NCBI GenBank assembly: GCA_003137135.1
Contig: PLFB01000129.1
Coordinates: forward strand, 43,707-84,406
DNA: 40,700 nt
Origin: Acetobacteraceae bacterium
Lineage (GTDB): Bacteria; Pseudomonadota; Alphaproteobacteria; Acetobacterales; Acetobacteraceae
Direction of reading: 5' to 3'
Shown piece by piece: positions 7,756 through 15,506 of this stretch; position 1 is the first letter of the stretch, and every line of letters starts with the position of its first letter. Position numbers and translations under genes: made by a program. A model generated the notes under the pieces. The model made no database searches. It saw only the letters and a list, made by a program, of their open reading frames with translations, and was not told where the DNA came from.

Positions 7756-9117
7756 TTGCCGAAACAAATCATACTGAATGCATTCGAAACAAATGCGCCT
7801 GGCTTCACGCCCCCCGGACAATGGACTAACCCTCGCGACCGCGCGGTAAATTATCTCGATATCGAACATTGGGCCGATCTGGCGCGGCTGCTGGAACGCG
7901 GCAAGTTCGATGGCGTGTTCATCGCCGATGTCCTCGGCAATCTTGATATCTACGGCGGTAATGCGGACGCGGCCATCCGCTCCGGCGGCTGGACGCCATG
8001 CAATGATCCGATGATGCTGGTGCCGGTGATGGCGGCGGTAACCAAACATCTTGGCTTCGGTATCACCGGCAATCTCTCCTACGAACAGCCCTATATGTTC
8101 GCCAGGCGCATCTCCACGCTGGACCATCTGACCAAGGGAAGGCTGGGCTGGAACATCGTCACCGGCTATCTGGACAGCGCCGCAAAAGCCTGCGGCTTGC
8201 CGGCGCAACTGCCGCATGCGGAGCGTTACGAGGCGGCGGAAGAATACATGTCAATCATGTACCAGCTATGGGAAGCCAGCTGGGAGGATGGCGCGGTAAT
8301 CCGCGACCGGGAACGCAAAATCTACGCGCTTCCGGAAAAGGTGCATAAAATTTCGCACGCAGGCCGTTACTACAAGCTGGAAGCGATACACCGCAGCGAA
8401 CCCTCGATCCAGCGCACGCCCGTGCTCTATCAGGCCGGGTCCTCCGGCGAGGGCCGCGCCTTCGCGGCGCGGCACTGCGAATGCATCTTCGTCTCCGGCC
8501 AAAGCAAATCCGGCGCGCGGGCGATCACTGAAGATCTGCGCCGCCTCGCCGCCGAGGCAGGGCGCAACCCCGGGGATTTGAAAGTGGTGGTGGACGGGCT
8601 GACGGTGCTGGGCGAGACGTCGGCGGAGGTGCAGGAAAAACTCGCAGAGCATTCGCGCTACCTTTTGCCGGAAGGTTCGCTCGCCATGATCAGCGCCGCA
8701 ACCGGCAACGATCTCGCCAAACATGGTCTGGATACGCCGCTCAGCTTCGTGAAGAACGAATCCAACAACTCGACCGCCGAGGGGCTGACCAAACGCAATG
8801 AGGGCGTTGTGTGGACGCCGCGTAAAATCGCCGAGCACCTGCACTCAGGCCGCGGCGCCATCTTCGCCGGCACGCCTGCGCAGGTGGCCGATGAGATGGA
8901 AGACTGGATCGATTCAACTGGCGTGGATGGCTTCAACCTCTCGCGCGGCATCAGCTTCGCGACCTTCGATGACGTGGTGAATATGCTGGTGCCCGAATTG
9001 CAGCGCCGCGGCCGCTACAAGCTGGATTACGCCAAGGGGTCGCTGCGGCAGAAGCTGATGGGACATGGTGGCCCGCGCTTGCCCAAGGATCATCCAGCGC
9101 AGGGGTATCGGAGGTAG
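7756..9117 (+). CDS. Luciferase-like (LLM) FMN-dependent monooxygenase, NtaA/SnaA/DmoA group
   Basis: 453 residues, the length of the long NtaA/DmoA branch. The N-terminus (KQIILNAFETNAPG, then GQWTNPRDRA) matches how this branch begins and supports the TTG start at 7756, which has GGGGAG 7 bases upstream. Typical family stretches are GWNIVTGYLDSAAK, PVLYQAGSSGEGRAFAARH and IFAGTPAQVADEM. These enzymes use FMNH2 from a separate reductase to oxidise their substrate; known members act on nitrilotriacetate, dimethyl sulfide, dibenzothiophene sulfone or streptogramin precursors. No flavin reductase is encoded here. It could act as a type II Baeyer-Villiger-like or C-H oxygenase in the pathway; the substrate is unknown. 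Confidence 0.92.
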   Translation: MPKQIILNAFETNAPGFTPPGQWTNPRDRAVNYLDIEHWADLARLLERGKFDGVFIADVLGNLDIYGGNADAAIRSGGWTPCNDPMMLVPVMAAVTKHLGFGITGNLSYEQPYMFARRISTLDHLTKGRLGWNIVTGYLDSAAKACGLPAQLPHAERYEAAEEYMSIMYQLWEASWEDGAVIRDRERKIYALPEKVHKISHAGRYYKLEAIHRSEPSIQRTPVLYQAGSSGEGRAFAARHCECIFVSGQSKSGARAITEDLRRLAAEAGRNPGDLKVVVDGLTVLGETSAEVQEKLAEHSRYLLPEGSLAMISAATGNDLAKHGLDTPLSFVKNESNNSTAEGLTKRNEGVVWTPRKIAEHLHSGRGAIFAGTPAQVADEMEDWIDSTGVDGFNLSRGISFATFDDVVNMLVPELQRRGRYKLDYAKGSLRQKLMGHGGPRLPKDHPAQGYRR

Positions 9118-9141
9118 GAGGCAGCCAGAGTCTTTCTCGGC

Positions 9142-9921
9142 TTACGTGTATTTCGCCGGCCGGCGCTCACGAAACGCGGCGACGGCCTCCAAATGTTCGG
9201 CAGTGCCGCCGGTCTTCGTATGGTTGATGGCCTCCAGGTCAATGATTTCGGCCAGCGTCATGGTTTCGGCGGCAAGCAGGTTTTGCTTGATATAGCCGTA
9301 AGCGGCTCTCGGCCCAGCGGCGAGTTGCGTTGCAAATGCCCAGGTTTCGGACTGCAGCTTGTCGTCATCGAAAACCCGGTTAACCAGGCCGTAGGCTTCG
9401 GCCTGCGCGGCGTCGATAATATGGCCGAGGAGATAAAGCTCGCGCGCCCTGGCGGGACCAATCAGGCGCGTGAGCAGCGCGCTGCCGCCGAAATCGCCCG
9501 AGCGCGCGACCTTCACATAGGCGGTGGTGAACCGGGCGGAGCGGGCGGCGAGGCGAAAATCGCAGGCGGTGGCAAGAGCAAGCCCGGCCCCGGCGGCTAC
9601 GCCATTGACCATCGCGATGGTGATTTTCGGCATCGCGTGAAGCAGCATCGCGATGCCACCCCACCGGCGCAGATTGCCGACTCGTTCGTCGAAACCCTGC
9701 GCCGCGATATGGTTCATCTGTTTGACATCGCCGCCCGCGCAAAAAGCCTGGTGCCCCGCGCCGGTCAGGATGACCACGGCAACCCGTTGGTCGCGCTCGA
9801 TTTCGGTGAGTGCCGCTAGCAACTCATCGCACAGCGCGCCATTGATGGCGTTGCGGCGGTCCGGCCGGTTGATCGTGAGCGTCGCGACCCCTTCCGCCGC
9901 CGAACGGATCAGGTCCGGCAT
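9142..9921 (-). CDS. Crotonase-superfamily protein lacking the hydratase glutamate pair
   Basis: 259 residues from the ATG at 9921; the frame extends upstream over the ferredoxin stop. The crotonase fold is clear: CoA-binding RPDRRNAI, oxyanion loop AFCAGGDVKQM, and GVAAGAGLALATACD. Compared with rat enoyl-CoA hydratase, the positions of Glu144 and Glu164 are Ala115 and Tyr135 (FTTAYVKV), so simple hydratase activity is doubtful. An Asp in SGDFGG (Asp143) sits where isomerase-type crotonases often hold an acid. A CoA-ester isomerase, dienoyl-CoA isomerase-like enzyme or C-C hydrolase is more likely. It lies 22 bases downstream of the ferredoxin gene, in the same operon. Confidence 0.88.
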   Translation of the reverse strand: MPDLIRSAAEGVATLTINRPDRRNAINGALCDELLAALTEIERDQRVAVVILTGAGHQAFCAGGDVKQMNHIAAQGFDERVGNLRRWGGIAMLLHAMPKITIAMVNGVAAGAGLALATACDFRLAARSARFTTAYVKVARSGDFGGSALLTRLIGPARARELYLLGHIIDAAQAEAYGLVNRVFDDDKLQSETWAFATQLAAGPRAAYGYIKQNLLAAETMTLAEIIDLEAINHTKTGGTAEHLEAVAAFRERRPAKYT

Positions 9922-9943
9922 CGCCGGCTCGGCATTACGCAGT

Positions 9944-10270
9944 TCAGATGCTTTGCTGCTCGGGGGTATGAACGACCAAGCCATCCAGCGCGTCTGACAC
10001 CAAAATCTGGCAACTCAGCCGGCTCCCTGGTTTGCGTTCGGAAACCGTGCCCTCCAGCATCTCATCTTCATGCTCAGTCATCGGCGTCAGCTTGTCGGCC
10101 CAGGCATCGTCCACATACACATGACAGGTGGCGCAGCTGCAAAAGCCGCCGCATTCGCCGATGATACCGCCGACGCCGCCCTGCGTCGCGCCGAACATGA
10201 CGCTCTCGCCGGGTTTGATCTCGACAGTTGACTGGCCGCCGTCATGGGCGATGAAAGTGACTTTGGGCAT
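9944..10270 (-). CDS. [2Fe-2S] ferredoxin, putidaredoxin/adrenodoxin type
   Basis: 108 residues from the ATG at 10270; an ATG 12 bases upstream is an alternative. Cluster ligands are Cys40, Cys46, Cys49 and Cys87 (C-x5-C-x2-C ... C), the vertebrate/putidaredoxin pattern rather than the plant type. An extra Cys44 lies inside the loop. The segment CATCHVYVDDAWADK and the end SRLSCQI ... LDGLVV closely follow putidaredoxin, the electron donor to P450cam. It very likely passes electrons to one or both P450s in this window. No ferredoxin reductase gene is visible, so that partner is encoded elsewhere. It is the first gene of a two-gene operon with the crotonase. Confidence 0.94.
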   Translation of the reverse strand: MPKVTFIAHDGGQSTVEIKPGESVMFGATQGGVGGIIGECGGFCSCATCHVYVDDAWADKLTPMTEHEDEMLEGTVSERKPGSRLSCQILVSDALDGLVVHTPEQQSI

Positions 10271-10555
10271 GATTCCATCCAATTAATTTTGTGCAGGCGG
10301 ACGCTGCGCCACGCCAATAGAAGATTCGCGTGGGTTTGCAACATCGCGCCGGAACGTGGGCCGTGTTTGCTATGAAAAATGCTGGTCAACGAGCGAATTT
10401 TCATGGGATTTGGATGAGTTCGGTTCATGAAGCCCGCGGATTTGCAGGCGGTGCGGGCCCCAAGCGGTGACAAGCGCGCGATTTCGGCGTTGCGGCTGGT
10501 TTGACATCGCGCTGGCGGCGGACGGAAATCCAGGCAGAGCGGAACGAGGGATGAT
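10271..10555. promoter_or_regulatory. Divergent ferredoxin / SDR intergenic region
   Basis: 285 bases between divergent genes. An inverted repeat CCACGC (10309-10314) / GCGTGG (10328-10333) with a 13-base spacer lies just upstream of the ferredoxin start and could be an operator or leader hairpin. TTGACA at 10501-10506 is a possible -35 box for the SDR, but no good -10 follows. GAGGG at 10546-10550 is the ribosome-binding site for the SDR start at 10556. Nothing else convincing is seen. Confidence 0.3.
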
Positions 10556-11473
10556 ATGGAGCAAACGATGGCGAATGCTGGCGTTGAAGGCAAGACCGTG
10601 ATCGTGACCGGAGCAGGGCGCGGCATCGGCCGGGACATTGCGCTGCTGATGGCCCGGCACGGCGCGCGCGTGGTGGTGAATGATCTGGGCGTGAGCCTGA
10701 CCGGCGAACCCGGCGGCGATTCGCCGGCGCGCGAAACCGTGGCAGAAATTCTCGCCGCGGGCGGACAGGCGGTTGCGAATGAAGACAGCGTCGCGGAGTG
10801 GGAGGGCGCGCAAAGTCTGGTGGCGCTGGCGGTGGAAACGTTCGGCGGCCTTGATGCCGTTATCAATAATGCCGGCATCATCAGGGAGGTTGCGTTTCAG
10901 GACACTTCGCCGGCGGACTTTGACCGCACGGTGAAGGTTCATCTGTACGGCAGTTTTTATGTCGCGCGCGCAACTGCCCCACACTTCATCGCGCAGAAAT
11001 CGGGCGCGTATATTCATATGACGTCGAGCACGGGCTTGATCGGCCGGCGCAATCTTTCGGCCTATGCGGCGGCGAAAATGGGGATCGTAGGCCTGATGCG
11101 CTCAATCGCGCTGGACATGGCGGCCTATGGCGTGCGCTCCAACTGCATTTCGCCGGCCGCCGCCACGCGCATGTCGCCGGTTCGCGCCAGCGCCGAGAAG
11201 GACGAGGCATTCCGCGCCCGCGTCCGCGGCGACCAGGTCGCGCCGCTCGCGCTGTTCCTCGCCAGCGACGCGGCGGCCGCGATAAATGGCCAGATCATCG
11301 GCGTGCGCCGAAACGAGCTTTACCTCTACAACCAGCCGCGGCCGGTTCGCACATTACACCGGGCGGAAGGCTGGACAGTGGAGGCGCTGGCCGCGCAACT
11401 CATCCCCGCTTGGGGGCCAAGCTTCGTGCCCCTGGAAGAAACGCAAAACGTCTTCGCCTGGGACGCGATTTAG
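10556..11473 (+). CDS. SDR-family oxidoreductase, MFE-2/3-hydroxyacyl-CoA dehydrogenase-like
   Basis: 305 residues, longer than the classical SDRs here. The Rossmann motif TGAGRGIGRDIALLMARHGA, followed by VVNDLGVSLTG with a GG-rich insert, is typical of the dehydrogenase domain of peroxisomal multifunctional enzyme 2 and its bacterial relatives. Catalytic residues are Ser in MTSSTGL and Tyr-Lys in AYAAAKMG. The C-terminal extension of about 50 residues (from RRNELYLYNQPRP onward) is also seen in this group. The likely reaction is oxidation of a hydroxyacyl-CoA to the keto ester in a side-chain or ring-fragment beta-oxidation. GAGGG lies 5 bases before the ATG. Its stop overlaps the stop of the convergent esterase (TTAG at 11470-11473). 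Confidence 0.9.
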   Translation: MEQTMANAGVEGKTVIVTGAGRGIGRDIALLMARHGARVVVNDLGVSLTGEPGGDSPARETVAEILAAGGQAVANEDSVAEWEGAQSLVALAVETFGGLDAVINNAGIIREVAFQDTSPADFDRTVKVHLYGSFYVARATAPHFIAQKSGAYIHMTSSTGLIGRRNLSAYAAAKMGIVGLMRSIALDMAAYGVRSNCISPAAATRMSPVRASAEKDEAFRARVRGDQVAPLALFLASDAAAAINGQIIGVRRNELYLYNQPRPVRTLHRAEGWTVEALAAQLIPAWGPSFVPLEETQNVFAWDAI

Positions 11474-12408
11474 GCTGGCAGCCAGCGCGCCAGCGCCGCA
11501 ATGATTTGCCGCATCGCCGCCTGGCTTTGCGGGTGGTCCGGCGACCTGGTGATGAAGCCATGCGCCATGCCGGGATAGCATATGCTGGTCGCCTCAACCC
11601 CTGCCGCGCGCAGCTTTGCGCCGTATGCCATCCCTTCATCGCGCAGCGGGTCGCACCCGGCGGTCAGGATCAAAGCAGGAGGTAGGGCGCGCAGATCGGC
11701 TTCGTGTAGAGGGGCGACGAGAGGGTTGCGCGGGTGAATGCCCGCCGGCAGGTACTGGGGTAGGAACCAGGCCATCATCCGCGCGGTCAGCAATGGCCCT
11801 TCAGCGTTTTCGCTGTAGGAGGGCTGGGACATACTCGTGTCGCAAATCGGGTAGGCGAGGAGCAGAAATTTGATTGTGGGACCGTCGCGGTCGCGCGCCA
11901 GAAGGGTCACGGCGGCGGCAAGGTTGCCGCCCGCGCTGGACCCGCTAATGCCGATGCCGCCCGGATTGGCGCCGATCTCAGCACCTTGCGCTTGCAGCCA
12001 GAGCAGTGCCGCGTAGGCATCTTCCAGGCCGGCCGGAAATTTATGCTCCGGCGCCAGGCGGTACGCCACTGACACGATGACGATATCGGCCCGCCGGCAG
12101 GTCGCATGGCAGCGCGCGTCGTCATTGCCGATCGAACCGCCCACCCAGCCGCCGCCATGCAGGTGCAGCAAAACATTGTGAACGCCTGAAGCGGCCGGGC
12201 GATAGACGCGGACCGGGATAGGATGGCCCTGCGGCCCGGGAATAGCCCGGTCCTCAACCAATGCCGCCTCGCCGGGCGGCGGCGTGTAGGGCGGTCTTTT
12301 CGGGCGCAGAATCGCCAGCGCCTCGGCCAGCGGCAATTCATCGAGTTTTGGCGCGTTCAGCGTCCCTTCTGCCCGAAATTGCGCTTCCTGAAGCGGGTCA
12401 AGCCGCAT
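11470..12408 (-). CDS. Alpha/beta hydrolase, hormone-sensitive-lipase family esterase or lactonase
   Basis: 312 residues from the ATG at 12408, which overlaps the end of the flavoprotein gene by 11 bases; the open frame goes further upstream but that start gives the normal family N-terminus. The HSL oxyanion motif HGGG is at residues 84-87 (HLHGGGWVGG). The nucleophile is Ser158 in GSSAGG, where the usual form is GDSAGG. The acid is Asp253 (GCDPLRDEG) and the base His283 (GMAHGF). Coupling to a Baeyer-Villiger-type monooxygenase suggests it hydrolyses the lactone or ester made by that enzyme, as in cyclohexanone- and terpene-degradation clusters. The family call is firm; the lactonase role is inferred from context. 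Confidence 0.92.
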   Translation of the reverse strand: MRLDPLQEAQFRAEGTLNAPKLDELPLAEALAILRPKRPPYTPPPGEAALVEDRAIPGPQGHPIPVRVYRPAASGVHNVLLHLHGGGWVGGSIGNDDARCHATCRRADIVIVSVAYRLAPEHKFPAGLEDAYAALLWLQAQGAEIGANPGGIGISGSSAGGNLAAAVTLLARDRDGPTIKFLLLAYPICDTSMSQPSYSENAEGPLLTARMMAWFLPQYLPAGIHPRNPLVAPLHEADLRALPPALILTAGCDPLRDEGMAYGAKLRAAGVEATSICYPGMAHGFITRSPDHPQSQAAMRQIIAALARWLPA

Positions 12409-14047
12409 CGCCGTCCGCTCGTCCGAAGGCAAAACCCTCATAGCCGCCGTCAGCGACGGCGCGACAAATTTCAGTATAGCGGTCCAGCCCGCCCACGTAG
12501 GGCATGAAGACCCGCGAGCCGTCATCCTGGTTGACATGCACCATGTAGTTTTTCACGCCGAGCCGCAGGAGCTTGGAAGCGGCTTCGGCAACGGATTTTG
12601 TCCAGGCCGCCTGCGCCGCAGGCTCGGGTTCTACGGTGGAAAAACCATTTTCCTGCGTATGGGCGATCAGGCCGGCGGTGAAGTTCACATGCTCCTCGTT
12701 CATCAGCACCATATTGGCGAGCACCGAGGGGCTGCCGGGGCCGGTGAGTATAAACAGGTTCTTGAAGCCGCATGTCATCAGGCCGAGCATCGTGCGGGGC
12801 CCGCGATCCCAGTGCGCCGTCGGCGTTTCGCCACGCTCGTTGCGGATATCCACCTGGTCGAGCGCGCCTCGAAAGGCGTGGAAGCCGATCGCAAAAACGA
12901 TCAGGTCAACCTCGTAATGCGCTGTTTCGGTCTGAATCCCGGTTTCGGTGATGCGCCGGATGGGATCGCCGCCGATATCCACCAGCGTGACATTTTCGCG
13001 GTTATAGGTGGCGTAATAATCGGTATCCACGCAGAGCCTGCGCGACCCAATCGGGTGGTCATACGGGCAAAGCCGCTCCGCGACTTCCGGGTCCTTGACG
13101 ATGTTGCGGATTTTGCCGCGCACAAAATCCGCAACCGCGTCGTTGACCTGCTGGTCAATCCCCTGGTCGGCAAAAACGCGGTTCATGCCCTGGCCGCCCA
13201 GCGCCCATTGCCGCTCCAGCCGGTCCTGCCGCTCCGCCGCGCTATATGCGGCAAACGGCAAAGCCGGTCCCAGATTGCTGGAGATCGCGGCCCGTGTCTG
13301 CAGCAAGGCGCGCCGCCGCCCCGGCACATCGGCTGCGGCTTCGCGGCATTTGCCGGCATCGAGCGGCCCATTGCGGGCCGGCACTGAAAAATTGGGCGAA
13401 CGCTGAAACACGGTGAGGTGGCTGGCCTGTTCGGCCAGAACCGGGATGGCCTGCACGCCGGTCGAACCGGTGCCGATGACCGCGATGCGCCGCCCGGCGA
13501 GCGTCACCGGCCGCTCCGGCCAGTGCGAGGCCTGCACCCATTCGCCCTTGAATGCGGCCAGCCCCGGAAAATCCGGCGCCCGCGCGGCGGAAAGATTGCC
13601 GGTGGCCATCACCAGAAAACGGCAGCTCAACTGCAGCCCGGTACTGGTTTCCACCGTATAGCGCGCCGCCTCAGGCAGCCATTGGGCGCGGCTGAGTGCG
13701 GTTTCGAACAGGATTTTGCGCCGCAGATCGAAGCGTTCGGCCACATGGTTCAGATAGGCCAGGAGTTCGGGCTGGCCTGCATAGCGCTCCGTCCAGTTCC
13801 AGTCCTGATAGAGCTCCGGCGAGAAAAAATAGCAATAATCGAGGCTTTCCACGTCCACGCGGGCGCCGGGATAGCGGTTATGAAACCACACGCCACCGAC
13901 GCCGGATGCCTGCTCCAGCCCCAGAACGGATAGCCCCAGCTGGCTGAAGCGGTACAGCGCGTACAGGCCGCCAAGCCCGGCGCCGACGACGATCACGTCA
14001 TAGGCGGTCTGGCGGCTTGTTTGCGTGTCTGTGGCCTGGGCTGACAT
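12398..14047 (-). CDS. FAD-dependent Baeyer-Villiger-type monooxygenase (CHMO-like) with variant fingerprint
   Basis: 549 residues. Two Rossmann motifs are present: GAGLGG (residues 22-27) for FAD and GTGSTG for NADPH. The Baeyer-Villiger fingerprint lies between them as FKGEWVQASHWP (166-177); the position normally held by His is Gln172, though a His occurs three residues later. The segment around HPIGSRRLCVDTDYY and NRENVTLVD is typical of cyclohexanone-monooxygenase-like enzymes. The start is the ATG at 14047 with GGAG just upstream; a TTG 15 bases earlier is less likely. It should convert a ketone to an ester or lactone with NADPH and oxygen. It is coupled to the esterase that follows. 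The Gln may alter activity or substrate range. Confidence 0.91.
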   Translation of the reverse strand: MSAQATDTQTSRQTAYDVIVVGAGLGGLYALYRFSQLGLSVLGLEQASGVGGVWFHNRYPGARVDVESLDYCYFFSPELYQDWNWTERYAGQPELLAYLNHVAERFDLRRKILFETALSRAQWLPEAARYTVETSTGLQLSCRFLVMATGNLSAARAPDFPGLAAFKGEWVQASHWPERPVTLAGRRIAVIGTGSTGVQAIPVLAEQASHLTVFQRSPNFSVPARNGPLDAGKCREAAADVPGRRRALLQTRAAISSNLGPALPFAAYSAAERQDRLERQWALGGQGMNRVFADQGIDQQVNDAVADFVRGKIRNIVKDPEVAERLCPYDHPIGSRRLCVDTDYYATYNRENVTLVDIGGDPIRRITETGIQTETAHYEVDLIVFAIGFHAFRGALDQVDIRNERGETPTAHWDRGPRTMLGLMTCGFKNLFILTGPGSPSVLANMVLMNEEHVNFTAGLIAHTQENGFSTVEPEPAAQAAWTKSVAEAASKLLRLGVKNYMVHVNQDDGSRVFMPYVGGLDRYTEICRAVADGGYEGFAFGRADGDAA

Positions 14048-14215
14048 GAATCTCCGGTCCAAGAACCGCCTGGATAATCATCGTGCCGGAACCAGCCTAG
14101 CCCGCACAGCTGCTGCGGCAGGCTATTATTTGTTATCCGCCGATGAGAACTGGTCGTTTGACGGGACGCGCGGCGCGGCCTCGTTTGCCCACTACGCATC
14201 GAAAAGGGGAAGCGA

Positions 14216-14500
14216 ATGGCCACGTCAGTCGTCAAGATATTCGTCAAACAGGGGCAGGAAGCGGCGTTTGAGGCGATTATCCGCTGCCTGGTGGAAGCCA
14301 GCAACGCCAATGAGCCCGGCATTCGCTTTTACCAGGCATTCCGCGGCGCCGCGGAGGGTGAATACTGGATGCTGGAAGCATTTGACGGTCCCGACGCGTT
14401 GAAGGCGCACACGGCCAGCGATCATTTCAAGGCGATGCGCGCCGATCTCGGCGCATGCTTCGACCGGCCCCCCGAAATCCAGCGCCTCGCCGACCTTTAG
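14216..14500 (+). CDS. Antibiotic biosynthesis monooxygenase (ABM)/YgiN-like domain protein
   Basis: 94 residues, one ferredoxin-like ABM domain. Features are a first strand SVVKIFVKQG, then FEAIIRCLVEASNANEPGIR, the strand YWMLEAFDG, and the typical helix HTASDHFKAMRADL. AAGGGGAA lies before the ATG at 14216. Proteins of this fold act as cofactor-free quinol or anthrone monooxygenases, heme degraders, or have no known enzymatic role. It is divergent from the flavoprotein gene across 168 bases. It may protect against or oxidise a quinone-type or reactive pathway product. The fold is likely; the function is open. Confidence 0.82.
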   Translation: MATSVVKIFVKQGQEAAFEAIIRCLVEASNANEPGIRFYQAFRGAAEGEYWMLEAFDGPDALKAHTASDHFKAMRADLGACFDRPPEIQRLADL

Positions 14501-14526
14501 ACGTTCGCCACGGGCATAAAATAGGT

Positions 14527-14556
14527 TTGACTTTCTGGAAAACGGAATGCTATACG
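14527..14556 (+). promoter_or_regulatory. Candidate sigma-70 promoter for the hydrolase/LLM operon
   Basis: TTGACT at 14527-14532 and TATACG at 14551-14556 are separated by 18 bases and lie 110-140 bases before the hydrolase start. The -10 box falls inside the first unit of the 12-base repeat element, so a protein bound to the repeats would cover the promoter. The assignment is by eye. Confidence 0.45.
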
Positions 14557-14581
14557 GAATGCATAACGTAATGCAGACCGT
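14546..14581 (+). repeat. Three tandem 12-base repeats, candidate operator (copy 1)
   Basis: Three head-to-tail units: AATGCTATACGG (14546-14557), AATGCATAACGT (14558-14569) and AATGCAGACCGT (14570-14581). The array also contains an interrupted palindrome TACG-GA-ATGCAT-AA-CGTA at 14553-14570. The first 32 bases match the element at 39261-39292 at 28 positions. Both copies overlap a putative -10 box and precede a plus-strand gene by 70-90 bases. Such triple-repeat sites suit regulators that bind direct plus inverted half-sites, as known for some IclR-type proteins, but the binder is unknown. This is my strongest regulatory call. Confidence 0.7.
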
Positions 14582-14666
14582 AACTGGTCATTCTGGGTGG
14601 AATTAACTGTCGCGGCCGCATCGCCGCTCTAAGACCAAGTCAGCTGCCACAAGCGAGGTTTCGTTC

Positions 14667-15485
14667 ATGTTTATATCTCCCCTTCCCGAGACCAGGATTG
14701 TCGCGGGCCAGCAGGTTGAAATCCTGATCCGCGGCAAAGGCCAGCCGATTCTGTTCCTCCATGCCGGCCACGGCTTTGAGCCGGATGATCCGCTGGTTAC
14801 CGCGCTTTCGAAGCATTATCGGGTTTACGCGCCGTCGCATCCGGGGTTTGGCGCCTCTGACAGGCCAGATTATGTCAACAGCGTCGAAGACCTCGTTTTC
14901 TTCTATCTCGATCTCATCGAACAGCTGAATTTGCGCGATCTGATCGTGGTCGGCGTTTCATTCGGCGGTTGGCTGGCGGCGGAGCTGGCCACGCGCGGCA
15001 CCGGGCGGATCGCCAAGCTGGTGCTGATTGACGCGGTAGGCGTGAAATTCTCCGGCCGCGAGACGCGCGATATCGTCGATATCTTCTCGACCACGATCGA
15101 GGAAATTCCCAGCCTGTTCTTTAATGATCCGGCGACGGGGCTAAAAACCTTCGGCGGTCTGGACTTTCAGAGCATGACCCTCGAATCCGCGACCCGATTC
15201 GCCCGCAACCGGGAATCCATACTTCTCTTCGGCTGGTCGCCTACGCTTTATAACCCGAAATTGTTGCGCCGGTTGCACCGGGTGCATGTACCGGTGCTCG
15301 TGCTGTGGGGTGGGTCCGACAAGGTGGTCTCGACCAGCTACGGCAAGCAGTACGCCGCAGCTTTCGAGCACGGCGTGTACCGGGAAGTGCCGGCGGCCGG
15401 ACATTACGGATATCTCGAAAAACCGGCTGAATTCGCCGCCGAAGTGATCGGTTTTCTCGAAACAAAATCGCCGGCCGCACTCTAG
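14667..15485 (+). CDS. Alpha/beta hydrolase (MhpC/epoxide-hydrolase-like fold)
   Basis: 272 residues. The triad is visible: nucleophile Ser98 in GVSFGG, acid Asp218 in WGGSDKVV, and base His246 in AAGHYGYLEKP. The oxyanion region is LHAGHG. A Ser nucleophile argues for an ester, lactone or C-C bond hydrolase rather than an epoxide hydrolase or dehalogenase, which use Asp. GAGGT lies 8 bases before the ATG. It is first in an operon with two luciferase-like monooxygenases (21 bases to the next gene) and is preceded by the 12-base repeat element. It may open a lactone made by those enzymes, or cleave a ring-fission product. The substrate is unknown. Confidence 0.9.
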   Translation: MFISPLPETRIVAGQQVEILIRGKGQPILFLHAGHGFEPDDPLVTALSKHYRVYAPSHPGFGASDRPDYVNSVEDLVFFYLDLIEQLNLRDLIVVGVSFGGWLAAELATRGTGRIAKLVLIDAVGVKFSGRETRDIVDIFSTTIEEIPSLFFNDPATGLKTFGGLDFQSMTLESATRFARNRESILLFGWSPTLYNPKLLRRLHRVHVPVLVLWGGSDKVVSTSYGKQYAAAFEHGVYREVPAAGHYGYLEKPAEFAAEVIGFLETKSPAAL

Positions 15486-15506
15486 CGCCGAGAAGGAGAG
15501 CAAAAA

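Noticed and set aside
7771-7784. ATACTGAATGCATT, resembling part of the 12-base repeat element
   Set aside because: It is inside the coding start of the flavin monooxygenase, encodes its conserved LNAF region, and lacks the tandem units, so the match is probably chance.
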